From Bdellovibrionales bacterium (lineage in GTDB: Bacteria > Bdellovibrionota > Bdellovibrionia > Bdellovibrionales > Bdellovibrionaceae), in NCBI GenBank assembly GCA_016713585.1, contig JADJOV010000001.1, positions 620,001 through 684,000 of the forward strand: a DNA stretch of 64,000 nt, written 5' to 3'. The stretch's first letter is position 1. Each line of letters starts with the position of its first letter. The notes under the pieces are model-generated. The model was not told the origin of the DNA, searched no databases, and saw nothing but the letters and a program-made list of their open reading frames with translations. Below are positions 20,217 to 28,285 of the stretch, one piece after another. Both the position numbers and the translations under genes were made by a program.

Positions 20217-21001
20217 AAGCTCTTGGTGTTATTCCTGCACGCTGGGCTTCATCGAGGTTTCCTGGGAAGCCATTGGCGCTCATTCATGGGAAACCAATGA
20301 TTCAATGGGTCATTTCTGGAGCTCGGACCTCGACTGAGCTCAGTGATATTTTGGTTGCGACTGATGATGAGCGAATTGTAAAGGCCGCTGCCGATGTTGG
20401 GTGTCAGGCAGTTATGACGGATTCAAACTTGCCGTCAGGAACTGATCGAATTTTTGAAGCGAGCCGAAAGAGTGGGTCTGATATCATTCTCAATATTCAG
20501 GGGGATGAGCCCTTGATTGATAAGACTTGGATTGACCCCTTGGTCATTGCTCTCAAGGATAATATTCAGGATTCTTTGGCGGGGCACCAGACCTTGGGAG
20601 AACGCCTTTCCATGGTGACCCTGGCTCATCCAATCATTGATGAGGATTTAAGCAATTCAAACGCTGTCAAAGTCCTGGTGAATCAAAAGGGGCAGGCTAT
20701 CTATTTCAGCCGTTTCCCAATTCCTTACTCTCGACATACTGCAAAAGAGTTGGGTGCGGGGGTGCCCTGTTTTAAGCACATTGGAATGTACGCGTTTAGG
20801 GCTGATTTTTTACAACATTTTTGTGAGGCTCCAGTTTCGGCACTGGAAAGGGCTGAGGGGTTAGAGCAGCTGCGGGCTTTGGATATGGGTGCGGTGATCA
20901 AGGTCATTTTGGTTGAAAAACCAACCTTGGGAGTGGATACTCCGGAGGATTTACTCAAGGTTGAAAAATGGCTGGAGGGTCGAGATGAAAAAGAAACCTA
21001 A
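20213..21001 (+). CDS. kdsB: CMP-KDO synthetase (3-deoxy-manno-octulosonate cytidylyltransferase)
   Basis: ATG 20213 overlaps the engB stop (ATGA). The product has the cytidylyltransferase start IPARWASSRFPGKPLA, the specificity loop DSNLPSGTDR and NIQGDEPLI, all typical of KdsB; the length of about 262 residues is normal. The enzyme activates KDO with CTP for transfer to lipid A. The neighbours fit: pyrG makes CTP and kdsD makes the KDO precursor arabinose-5-phosphate. Its end overlaps the start of pyrG by 17 bases. Confidence 0.95.
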   Translation: MKALGVIPARWASSRFPGKPLALIHGKPMIQWVISGARTSTELSDILVATDDERIVKAAADVGCQAVMTDSNLPSGTDRIFEASRKSGSDIILNIQGDEPLIDKTWIDPLVIALKDNIQDSLAGHQTLGERLSMVTLAHPIIDEDLSNSNAVKVLVNQKGQAIYFSRFPIPYSRHTAKELGAGVPCFKHIGMYAFRADFLQHFCEAPVSALERAEGLEQLRALDMGAVIKVILVEKPTLGVDTPEDLLKVEKWLEGRDEKET

Positions 21002-22674
21002 GTTAAGCACGCGGCCTAAAAAAACAGCCAAGATTTCGACAACCAAATCGACGGACAAGGTGCTCAAGCAGAAGTTTATTTTGTCACTGGAGGCGTGGTT
21101 TCGTCTATAGGCAAGGGATTGACGGCGGCGAGTCTTGGAGCTCTTTTGGAGGCCCGTGGAATCAAGGTGACGATTCTTAAGTTTGATCCCTATCTCAATG
21201 TTGATCCGGGGACGATGTCACCATTTCAACACGGGGAAGTTTATGTGACTGAGGATGGAGCCGAGACTGACCTCGATTTGGGTCACTATGAAAGGTTTAC
21301 GTCGGCGGTCATGACCCGATATAATTCAGTTTCAACGGGTCAAATATATGACACGGTTATTCAAAGGGAGCGACGTGGCGACTATTTGGGTGCCACGGTT
21401 CAGGTTATTCCCCATATCACAGATGAAATTAAAGATCGAATGTATGAAGGCTCCCAAGGGACCGAAGTTGCAATTATTGAAATTGGCGGAACCGTTGGGG
21501 ACATTGAAAGTCAGCCATTTCTAGAGTCTCTGAGGCAAATGCGAAATGAGCTCGGAGCAGGGAACTCAGTCCTGATTCACGTCACCTATGTACCCTATAT
21601 CGCGGCCGCAGGAGAACTCAAAAAGCAAGCCGACTCAGCATTCTGTCAAAGAACTTCGTGAAATCGGTTTGCAGCCAGACTTTTTGGTTTGTCGCACGGA
21701 GCGGCCTTTGGACGAGGGTTTAAAGAAAAAAATAGCTCTTTTTTGTTCTGTGAACGCAGAGCATGTTATAGCGGCACAGGACTCTTCGACTATCTATGAA
21801 GTTCCCTTGTCATTGCACAAGGAGGGCTTGGATCAGTTGGTTGTTGAGAGCCTGGGTCTCGAATCTGAACCTCTTGATTTGCGCGGATGGCAACAAATTG
21901 TCAAAATTCTTCACAAGCCAGAGCGCACTGTTCGAATTGGAATTGTGGGAAAATATGTTGATTTAAAGGAATCTTATAAATCTCTAAACGAGGCTATTGT
22001 TCATGGAGGAATCGCCAATAACGCCAAGGTTGATATTGTTTATGTTGATTCTGAAAAAATCAATGATCGCAATGTAGGTCATATCCTGGGAGAGGTGCAT
22101 GGAATTCTAGTTCCGGGAGGGTTTGGAACTCGTGGAGTCGAAGGAAAGACAGCAGCAATTCGCTACGCTCGTGAAAAACAAATTCCGTTTTTTGGGATTT
22201 GTTTTGGTATGCAATTGGCCGCCATTGAGTTCGCCAAGAATGTTTGTGGAATCAAAGATGCAACCAGCCGAGAGTTTGTTGGCGAGGGTGGACGAGGGAA
22301 TCTCGTGATCGATGTTATGAGTGAACAAAGAGGAATTACCAACAAGGGTGGAACAATGAGGCTAGGGTCATTTTCATGTGACCTCAGTTCGGGATCAAAG
22401 GTTCATGCAGTTTATAAGTCTCTGCGGATTAATGAAAGACATCGGCATCGATTTGAGTTTAACAACAAATATAGACCATTGTTTGAAAAGAAGGGAATGA
22501 TTGCAACCGGTGTTTGCAAAGAAAGAAACTTGGTTGAAATTATAGAACTTCCGGATCATCCATGGTTTGTGGGAGTTCAATTTCATCCAGAATTTAAATC
22601 GAAACCTCGGCGCCCCATCCTCTTTTTAGTCAATTTGTTCGTCAGAGTTTACTCAGAAAGAATTTAGCAAAATG
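20985..22674 (+). CDS. pyrG: CTP synthase (three one-base frameshifts in the sequence)
   Basis: ATG 20985 has GGAGGG five bases upstream and gives a lysine-rich leader of about 28 residues before KFIFVTGGVVSSIGKG. Three indels break the frame, each in a short run: T4 at 21079-21082 (one T short), A5 at 21620-21624 (one A extra) and C4 at 22613-22616 (one C short). Correcting them restores the full family sequence, including HVTYVPYIAAAGELK, the glutaminase nucleophile in FGICFGMQLA and the HPEF active-site pair, and moves the stop to 22672-22674, overlapping the kdsD ATG. The enzyme aminates UTP to CTP. Because it is essential, sequencing error is more likely than gene loss. Confidence 0.93.
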
Positions 22675-23652
22675 AGTTCAAAAATCATTGGTCAAGGCCT
22701 TAGGGTTTTAGAAGTTGAAGCAGCCTCAATCCTTTCACTCAAGAGTCGAATTGATGATCTATTTGTTCATGCCGTTAATATGGTTGTGAGGACTCAAGGG
22801 AAGGTGATTGTGACGGGAATGGGTAAGTCTGGTCATATTGCTCGAAAACTTGCGAGCACATTTTCATCGACTGGAACTCCCGCGGTTTACCTGCACCCTG
22901 CAGAGAGTTCACACGGGGATCTTGGCATTATTGGCAAAGACGATCTTGTTCTGGCAATTTCCTATGGTGGTGAAACCCAAGAACTTTTTCCGATTCTCAG
23001 CTTTGTGGCCAGAAAGAATATTCCTTTGCTTGCCATGACTGGGCAGTTGCGCAGTACGCTCGCCAAGGCAGCCGCTGTTGTCCTAAACATCCATGTTCCA
23101 GAAGAGGCCTGCCCAATGGGGTTAGCTCCGACGGCCAGCACCACGGCGGCTCTCGCGCTTGGGGATGCCCTTGCCATGGCTGTCTTGCAAGAAAAAGGGT
23201 TTACCCCCGAAGACTTCGCCCAATATCATCCAGGGGGAAGTCTAGGTATAAAGTTGCTGCGAGTAAAAGATGTTATGTTAGAAGGAAAGTCGATTCCTTT
23301 AGTGAAACGTGACACTCCATTTAGAGAAGTCATCACGATGATGACCCATAAAGATGTTCGTGGCTCTGCCGGGGTTCTTAACGAAAAAAATGAGCTTATT
23401 GGTATTGTCACTGATGGAGATATTCGTCGGCGCCTTGAAAAGGGGCATAACCATTTAGATGGCACGGCGGAGGATCTGATGTCCCATCAGCCTAGAACGA
23501 TTGATTTGTCTGAGTTGGCGGAAAGAGCGTTATTTATGATGGAACAATTTCGAATTCAAACTCTTTACGTCCTCGATAAGAATTCATCGACCCCGCTGAA
23601 GCCGATAGGAGTTTTGAACTTTCACGAGCTTTTTAAAGCCAAGGTGCGGTAG
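22672..23652 (+). CDS. kdsD: Arabinose-5-phosphate isomerase (KpsF/GutQ family)
   Basis: The 326-residue protein has an SIS sugar-isomerase domain (about 20-190; VIVTGMGKSGHIARKLAST and AESSHGDLG) followed by two CBS domains (VKDVMLEGKSIPL, and a second near EDLMSHQPRTIDL). It converts ribulose-5-phosphate to arabinose-5-phosphate, the first step of KDO synthesis. ATG 22672 overlaps the corrected pyrG stop. kdsC lies 22 kb away in the same window, and kdsA was not seen. It ends 15 bases from the convergent nitroreductase remnant. Confidence 0.94.
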   Translation: MSSKIIGQGLRVLEVEAASILSLKSRIDDLFVHAVNMVVRTQGKVIVTGMGKSGHIARKLASTFSSTGTPAVYLHPAESSHGDLGIIGKDDLVLAISYGGETQELFPILSFVARKNIPLLAMTGQLRSTLAKAAAVVLNIHVPEEACPMGLAPTASTTAALALGDALAMAVLQEKGFTPEDFAQYHPGGSLGIKLLRVKDVMLEGKSIPLVKRDTPFREVITMMTHKDVRGSAGVLNEKNELIGIVTDGDIRRRLEKGHNHLDGTAEDLMSHQPRTIDLSELAERALFMMEQFRIQTLYVLDKNSSTPLKPIGVLNFHELFKAKVR

Positions 23653-23667
23653 TCGGGTCAGGATCCA

Positions 23668-24524
23668 TCATTCGTCTTTTAGATTGAAGCGTTCACCGCG
23701 TCTCCCCGTCGAATCTGGCAGTGGAGCGGACTTGATCGCCTTGCCAAAACGAAAGGCCCAGACGATGTTCTCGGTCTTATTAAAGCCTAAGCTCGTTTGA
23801 AGCTCGCTATTTTCCTGGGATACTTTATCTAACCATTGAGGATCCACTTGATGATCAAAGAGATTCTTCTTGAGAGCGTAAATTATTTCTGACCCTAAAG
23901 TGAGGGGCTGGACCTGGTACCCTTGTGATGTGAGTTCGAGCCATATCCGCATCAAGGAACGGCCTGTGTTCAAATAGCCTAGCTGCCTGTCATCACTGAG
24001 CGCGATAAAAACAATTCCAGCAGAGTTCCGGATAAGTCTCCGCGTATTTCCCTTGTTGATTTGAGTCAGGGCAGGATATAGGAATCGAATCAAAATGAAA
24101 GTTTAGCGAAGAGTATGATAAACAAGGCTTCAAGAAACTTGAGTCGCAAAATTATTCAGAGAAAACCCATCTTTGGGGATTGGTTTAGATTTTAGATGAA
24201 TCCATCGAACCAGATCTGTGACGGCCTTCTTTGTTGTCCAAAAGAATTCATCACAAAGTAAAAAATAGTTATTAAAGCCCCAAAACTCAATAGCGAAGAC
24301 ATGTTTTTCATATTAAAGAAGTGGACCCCCTGATCGGAAAGGTAATGAATCGCAAACCGGGCACTATCTAGGCGTTCCAATTTGAAAGGCTGACAATTGT
24401 CACCACTTGGATATCTTACAGAAAACTCCAGAATCTTTCTGATCTCATCTTCTGTTACTGGAGTTAGGGTTTGTGACTGATTGGAGAAAAATGTCGATTT
24501 TTTCACATTCAACTGATTACTCAT
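23668..24524 (-). pseudogene. Nitroreductase-family protein, degenerate (several frameshifts, probable internal deletion)
   Basis: Two open pieces in different frames belong together. The first (24524 to about 24250) has FSVRYPSGDNCQPFKLER and LLSFGAL, the FMN-site region of nitroreductase-like proteins. The second (24093 to 23668) has LNTGRSLMRIWLELTSQGYQ and IVWAFRFGKA, matching the C-terminal half. Between them other frames give related sequence (TDLVRWIHLKSKPIPKDGF, then KFLEALFIILFAKLSF), so at least three one-base shifts are needed. Even after correction some 70 residues expected after the first half are absent. It is either a decaying gene or an unusually error-rich stretch; the apparent deletion favours real decay. 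Confidence 0.5.
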
Positions 24525-24842
24525 GGTGAACCTCCGATGGGGCCTGCCTGCACTGTCTCATGTTGAAACTCTCGAACTGATGACCTCGCTAATTTAAAAG
24601 TGTAACGAAGATCGCCAAATACCCAAAGATTAATAAATATTCGATCTCAAGATGCACCGGTTTGGGCCAAAGCAGAGCATTCACTGACTATGATTGGAGT
24701 TGCGGGAAGAGACATGTGCCGTTTTGATAGGAAGGCATTGATAATTCATTTGTAAATAGTTCAAGGGCGATAGGGGGAATGTTGTCAAGAATAGCCCTTC
24801 GGCATATAAGACAAGACCTTGATTACTCTTTGGAGGTTGCCC
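24525..24842. other. Intergenic region between nitroreductase remnant and a secreted protein
   Basis: It holds the upstream region of the nitroreductase remnant on the left and, on the right, the promoter element listed separately (24739-24810), followed by GGAGG at 24831-24835. No other gene is seen. Confidence 0.6.
24739..24810 (+). promoter_or_regulatory. Sigma-70-type promoter with upstream element, copy A
   Basis: TTGTCA (24782-24787), a 17-base spacer and TATAAG (24805-24810) form a good promoter 32 bases before the next start codon. The 43 bases upstream and the promoter itself are repeated at 27259-27331 before the RND efflux operon: TTGATAATTC, TTTGTAAATA, TTCAAG and GGGGGAATGTTGTCAA are conserved in order. 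The conservation outside the -35/-10 hexamers suggests a shared regulator site or a duplicated promoter. Confidence 0.6.
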
Positions 24843-25436
24843 ATGTCCCAGGTGTTGTATAAAAGGTTATTTGATTCGATATTCTTTGTTGCTCTAAACA
24901 TTCTGTCTTTTGATGCTATTGCTCGCAACAATTTCTATTGTTTTGTTAATCCAGAATATCCGAAACAAATTCTGATCTCAAACACGGTTGACTTTATCTT
25001 TGTTGAGGCGCCCATGCTGATTCAACTTAAAGAAAAACTAGTTTTTCAGAAGGATGGAGATTTTGACCATTCTAAATTTAAAATTAAAATCAATCCGAAT
25101 AGTTACTCCCCAGTGGATAGGTTTTCTGACCTCAATATTCATGACAAAAGCAAGGTTGAGATTGAAATCGATGGAAAGAAAAGTACAGGTCATGCGGCAA
25201 TGGTTCAGATGATAGCTGATGATGAGTTGGATCAAATGCCTCTGTTCGCAGGCGAATCGAAAAGATATTTTGTAACTTACGACCCTCGCCAGAATGAAAT
25301 GTGGAAGGACCTTTCATTTTTTGTCGGGGTCTTCGAGTATTCAAAGGAAACGGGCATCTCAGAGACTCCTCTATTTCAGCGAAGTGCTCGAAAGAGAAAC
25401 AAATTTCTCTGCAACAGTGGGCACAGGTTGAAGTGA
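24843..25436 (+). CDS. Secreted protein of unknown function
   Basis: ATG 24843 follows GGAGG by seven bases and gives 197 residues. The first 25 form a signal peptide ending near FDAIARN. The mature part is rich in Lys, Asp, Phe and short beta-strand patterns, with a few cysteines (one near FYCFVN and one in FLCNSGH close to the end) that could pair in the periplasm. I recognise no domain. Its promoter is nearly identical to that of the RND efflux operon 2.5 kb downstream, which suggests shared control. Confidence 0.65.
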   Translation: MSQVLYKRLFDSIFFVALNILSFDAIARNNFYCFVNPEYPKQILISNTVDFIFVEAPMLIQLKEKLVFQKDGDFDHSKFKIKINPNSYSPVDRFSDLNIHDKSKVEIEIDGKKSTGHAAMVQMIADDELDQMPLFAGESKRYFVTYDPRQNEMWKDLSFFVGVFEYSKETGISETPLFQRSARKRNKFLCNSGHRLK

Positions 25437-25753
25437 GGTCCTCCGCAGTAATAGATGGTCAATTTTCACTTGGACTTCTGTGGCGGCTCTTCGTTGGACG
25501 CCTTCTCGTTTGCACCCCTGGAAAAAACTTCGTCTTTCCATTCAGATCCGAGGCAAAGTCTACGGCGCAATCAACGGGTCGAGTCGTTCTCCCGATCGAC
25601 AAATTGTATTTGTATATTGAGGATTTTTCTTATAAATCCAATGATTTATTGTTTCGTGGGTGACCGACCAATTTGAATTTTCAAGCTTCAATCCCCTTTG
25701 TATTTCTGAATTTGAAGAAATTCTTGAAAGTTCTCCCAAAAAGGGAGAAAATT
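25437..25753. other. Stretch without a supported gene
   Basis: Short open frames occur on both strands but none has a ribosome site, signal peptide or recognisable motif. It may contain a degraded gene. Nothing else is seen. Confidence 0.4.
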
Positions 25754-26755
25754 TCAGCACCTATTTGTGTAACGAAATTTATTGTGTGATGAACACATCG
25801 TCCGCAAATTGAAGGGGTCATTCCCTCCACCTGCAAATCGAGGTTGAATATGGTCAACTTCAAGAAACCGTTTCGATCCACAAACCTTTCCTGTCTTTGA
25901 ATCCCTAAATTCGCATCCCTGACTGCGACCCAAGACCTTCTTCTTCACCGCCGCAGGAATCGCCTGTTGCGAAACCACTCGTCTCTGACTCGCTGTTCCT
26001 TCCGTTGCGGAAGTGGAGTCTTGATCAATCCTATCTTTAGATTCAAAATCAGCATTAGTTTCAGTTTCAGGTTTAGTTTGGCTTTTCGATCTAAATTTCG
26101 CTCCAACTCGGGTCCTAACGTATCGCTCTGCAAGATTGACAATGACCTCCGCCAGAGTTGCGCCTGGCAGGGCGTGGGAAAGCAAGGCTTTGGCTCGTTC
26201 CACAATTTCCATTTGCTTTTTGCTCAAAGTGAGCTCAATTCTGACCGATTCATCTTGCTGAATTTTCTGCCTGAACTGAGTTTGGGGCGGAAGTTTAAAT
26301 TCTTGCGCCAAGATCAATTCGCTCTCTTCTCCGGTTTTATTCTCAAGTTTTGCAAGGAGGTCCTTTTTCTCATTTGGCAAAAGTTGAATGTTATCATTTT
26401 TTCGCACCAACCTGAGGATTTGCTGCACCTGTGACACTTGGCTCAACTTCAAACTGCCGTCTTCGATTTTGCTGCCAAGTTCTGGCACTTGCTGCATCAT
26501 CCGCGCGGCATCAATTCGACGCTGGGCGCTTGCAGGAGTGTAGCCAATGAGTTTGACCAAGTAGTCAAATAAACTTGCCTGAGCCATTGGAAGATAGAGT
26601 TTTCGCTGATCAACTTCGGCTATTAACTGCAATATTTGATGAGTAAGTCTTCGCTCTTCCGCGGCTCGATTGAGGAGTCGATGATGGAGTTCCTCATTTG
26701 TCAGCTCAAACAAATTCATCTTAACGGTTTGAGAAAATTCGAAATCTTGGGTCAT
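25754..26755 (-). CDS. HNH endonuclease family protein
   Basis: ATG 26755 follows AAGGA by eight bases. The protein is 333 residues. A helical N-terminal region (about 1-215, DUF222-like in character) and a charged linker precede a C-terminal HNH domain: LEVDHIQPRFAGGG, NDPFNLRTMCSSHN, with zinc-ligand-like cysteines in CEFRDSKTGKVC. HNH proteins cut DNA using a metal-bound histidine. Proteins of this architecture occur in several copies per genome in Bdellovibrio relatives. There is no adjacent methyltransferase or phage gene. The substrate is unknown, and it may be a selfish or housekeeping nuclease. Confidence 0.85.
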   Translation of the reverse strand: MTQDFEFSQTVKMNLFELTNEELHHRLLNRAAEERRLTHQILQLIAEVDQRKLYLPMAQASLFDYLVKLIGYTPASAQRRIDAARMMQQVPELGSKIEDGSLKLSQVSQVQQILRLVRKNDNIQLLPNEKKDLLAKLENKTGEESELILAQEFKLPPQTQFRQKIQQDESVRIELTLSKKQMEIVERAKALLSHALPGATLAEVIVNLAERYVRTRVGAKFRSKSQTKPETETNADFESKDRIDQDSTSATEGTASQRRVVSQQAIPAAVKKKVLGRSQGCEFRDSKTGKVCGSKRFLEVDHIQPRFAGGGNDPFNLRTMCSSHNKFRYTNRC

Positions 26756-27044
26756 CTTGAAGTCCTTTCTTGAACTGTCTAATTGTTTAATAGTTTCTTT
26801 ATTTGCTAGATTCTAGCAAGTGAACATAACACGGGTTTTAGAAACGGATTTTCTACGTTTTTGGGCGATAAAACGGGATTCAAGCGAATTCGTTAAAGAG
26901 ACTGATATGTCACGCAAGGCGCTCTTGTGGCCGCGTTCAAGATAGGTCGGAGGTCCGGCGCCTTGGTGATTATATTCAGACAACACTCGGCCTGTGGCGA
27001 AGTCAAAAACGGATGTCAAGCGCAATAATTTGCATTGCGAAGAG

Positions 27045-27083
27045 CAATTGAAGTGAGCAATTGAACTGATCAATTGAAGAAAG
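27045..27083. repeat. Three tandem 13-base repeats beginning CAATTGAA
   Basis: CAATTGAAGTGAG, CAATTGAACTGAT and CAATTGAAGAAAG follow one another without a gap. Each starts with the palindrome CAATTG. They lie about 210 bp upstream of promoter copy B and could be binding sites for a regulator of the efflux operon, or a chance microsatellite. Confidence 0.6.
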
Positions 27084-27258
27084 CATTTTGAAAGATGGGG
27101 GATCGAGATATTCTCTAGATATTTGAACACTCGATTGGGTTCTCGGAGTTTTCTGAAAGAGTTTTTTCTAATTCCCCAGATGAAACAAATTTTTGATTGC
27201 TATCGAGATCCAGAGGCAATCGGTGTCCGTTACGACAAATCGGCCCATTGTGGGAGGC

Positions 27259-27331
27259 TTGATAATTCGTTTGTAAATAATTCAAGAGAGAGTGGGGGAA
27301 TGTTGTCAACGAGGGTATTTTGGCCTACAAG
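27259..27331 (+). promoter_or_regulatory. Sigma-70-type promoter with upstream element, copy B (RND operon)
   Basis: TTGTCA (27303-27308), a 17-base spacer and TACAAG (27326-27331) lie 25 bases upstream of the adaptor gene. It matches copy A at 24739-24810 in both the hexamers and the upstream 43 bases, with differences concentrated in the spacer. Confidence 0.6.
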
Positions 27332-27355
27332 AGAAAGCTCCATTGAGGGTAAAAA

Positions 27356-28285
27356 ATGAAAATTATTATACGTTTACTTGTAGGCTCACTATTCGCTCAA
27401 GTTGTTTGTGGATTTGCATTTTCTGCGGTTGCTCCAATTGAGAAACCAAAAGTATTGATTGAGCTCGCAAAGCTTGTAGACGACAAATTGAGTATCTTGG
27501 TCCCGGCTCGCATTGAGGCGAAGATCCAATCCCTTGTGAGTGCCGATGTTGAAGGTCATGCCGTGCAGATTCTTAAACCCCTGGGAGCCGCGGTGAAAGC
27601 CGGGGAAACCGTTCTTTTTTTGGAAAATAAAGATCCAGGTTTTACGTTCGCAAAGGTTCCAATTCGCTCTCCAATATCAGGAGTCATCAGTCAATTTCAT
27701 ATAGGGGCGATGTCTAAGGTTGGTCGAGGAGATCGTCTTTTTGTGGTTATGGACCCAAAGGCTCTCAAAATCATGGCCGAAATATCGAGTTTGGATTCCG
27801 GTTTGCTCACGGTTGGGAGTCGAGGTCTTTTTAATTCTGGAAAAGAGGAAAGACAGATCCGGGTGGTAGGCCTAAGCCCTCTTGTAGATCCTCGGACAGG
27901 GACCGCCTCGGCTGAACTTGAATTTATAGACGAGCGGCGTGGACCGACTCAGGTTGATCAAAGCAAACAGGGGGCGCCAGCCATTGGAACCATTGGGCAG
28001 GCCAAATTTCACATTAAAAAAGGTGCAGTGATTTTATTGCCCGAGAACAGCGTTGTTTATCAGGATGGAAAGCCGGCAATTCGTGTGATTAAAGCTGACA
28101 ATTCAACGGAAAAAAGAAGTGTTGAACTCGGTGAGCAGCGAGAAAATCTCTATGTGGTCAAGTCAGGTATTTTGGCGGGTGATCGAGTCGTGGTGAGATC
28201 AAGTCGCGCTATTCGTGAGGGTGAGGCCATTGAAATTGAAGAGTCGAAGCCTCCAGCTCCGGCGACAACCGCTGAGAAAAAATAA
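27356..28285 (+). CDS. RND efflux periplasmic adaptor (membrane-fusion protein)
   Basis: ATG 27356 follows GAGGGT. The protein is 309 residues with a signal peptide. The barrel-sandwich halves are close together (VEGHAVQILKPLGAAVKAGE and VPIRSPISGVISQFHIG), so the alpha-hairpin is almost absent, as in short CusB-like adaptors. A beta-barrel and a membrane-proximal domain follow (LPENSVVYQDGKPAIRVI). The stop and the RND pump start share TAATG, so the two are translationally coupled. It should connect the inner-membrane pump to the TolC-like protein encoded third. Confidence 0.85.
   Translation: MKIIIRLLVGSLFAQVVCGFAFSAVAPIEKPKVLIELAKLVDDKLSILVPARIEAKIQSLVSADVEGHAVQILKPLGAAVKAGETVLFLENKDPGFTFAKVPIRSPISGVISQFHIGAMSKVGRGDRLFVVMDPKALKIMAEISSLDSGLLTVGSRGLFNSGKEERQIRVVGLSPLVDPRTGTASAELEFIDERRGPTQVDQSKQGAPAIGTIGQAKFHIKKGAVILLPENSVVYQDGKPAIRVIKADNSTEKRSVELGEQRENLYVVKSGILAGDRVVVRSSRAIREGEAIEIEESKPPAPATTAEKK

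Larger units (their letters stand above)
26756..27355. other. Intergenic region upstream of RND efflux operon
   Basis: It contains three tandem 13-base repeats (27045-27083) and promoter copy B (27259-27331), both listed separately. A minus-strand open frame (27130-26813) has no supported start or motif. No gene is called. Confidence 0.5.

Noticed and set aside
20985..22674. Programmed ribosomal frameshifting in pyrG
   Set aside because: Three shifts with different directions at ordinary short runs and no slippery heptamer or stimulatory hairpin pattern; sequencing error explains all three more simply.
25455..25676. Plus-strand open frame of 73 codons after the secreted protein
   Set aside because: No ribosome site or recognisable sequence; composition does not look coding.
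26813..27130. Minus-strand open frame of 105 codons
   Set aside because: No ribosome site, no motif, and it covers the tandem 13-base repeats; probably chance.
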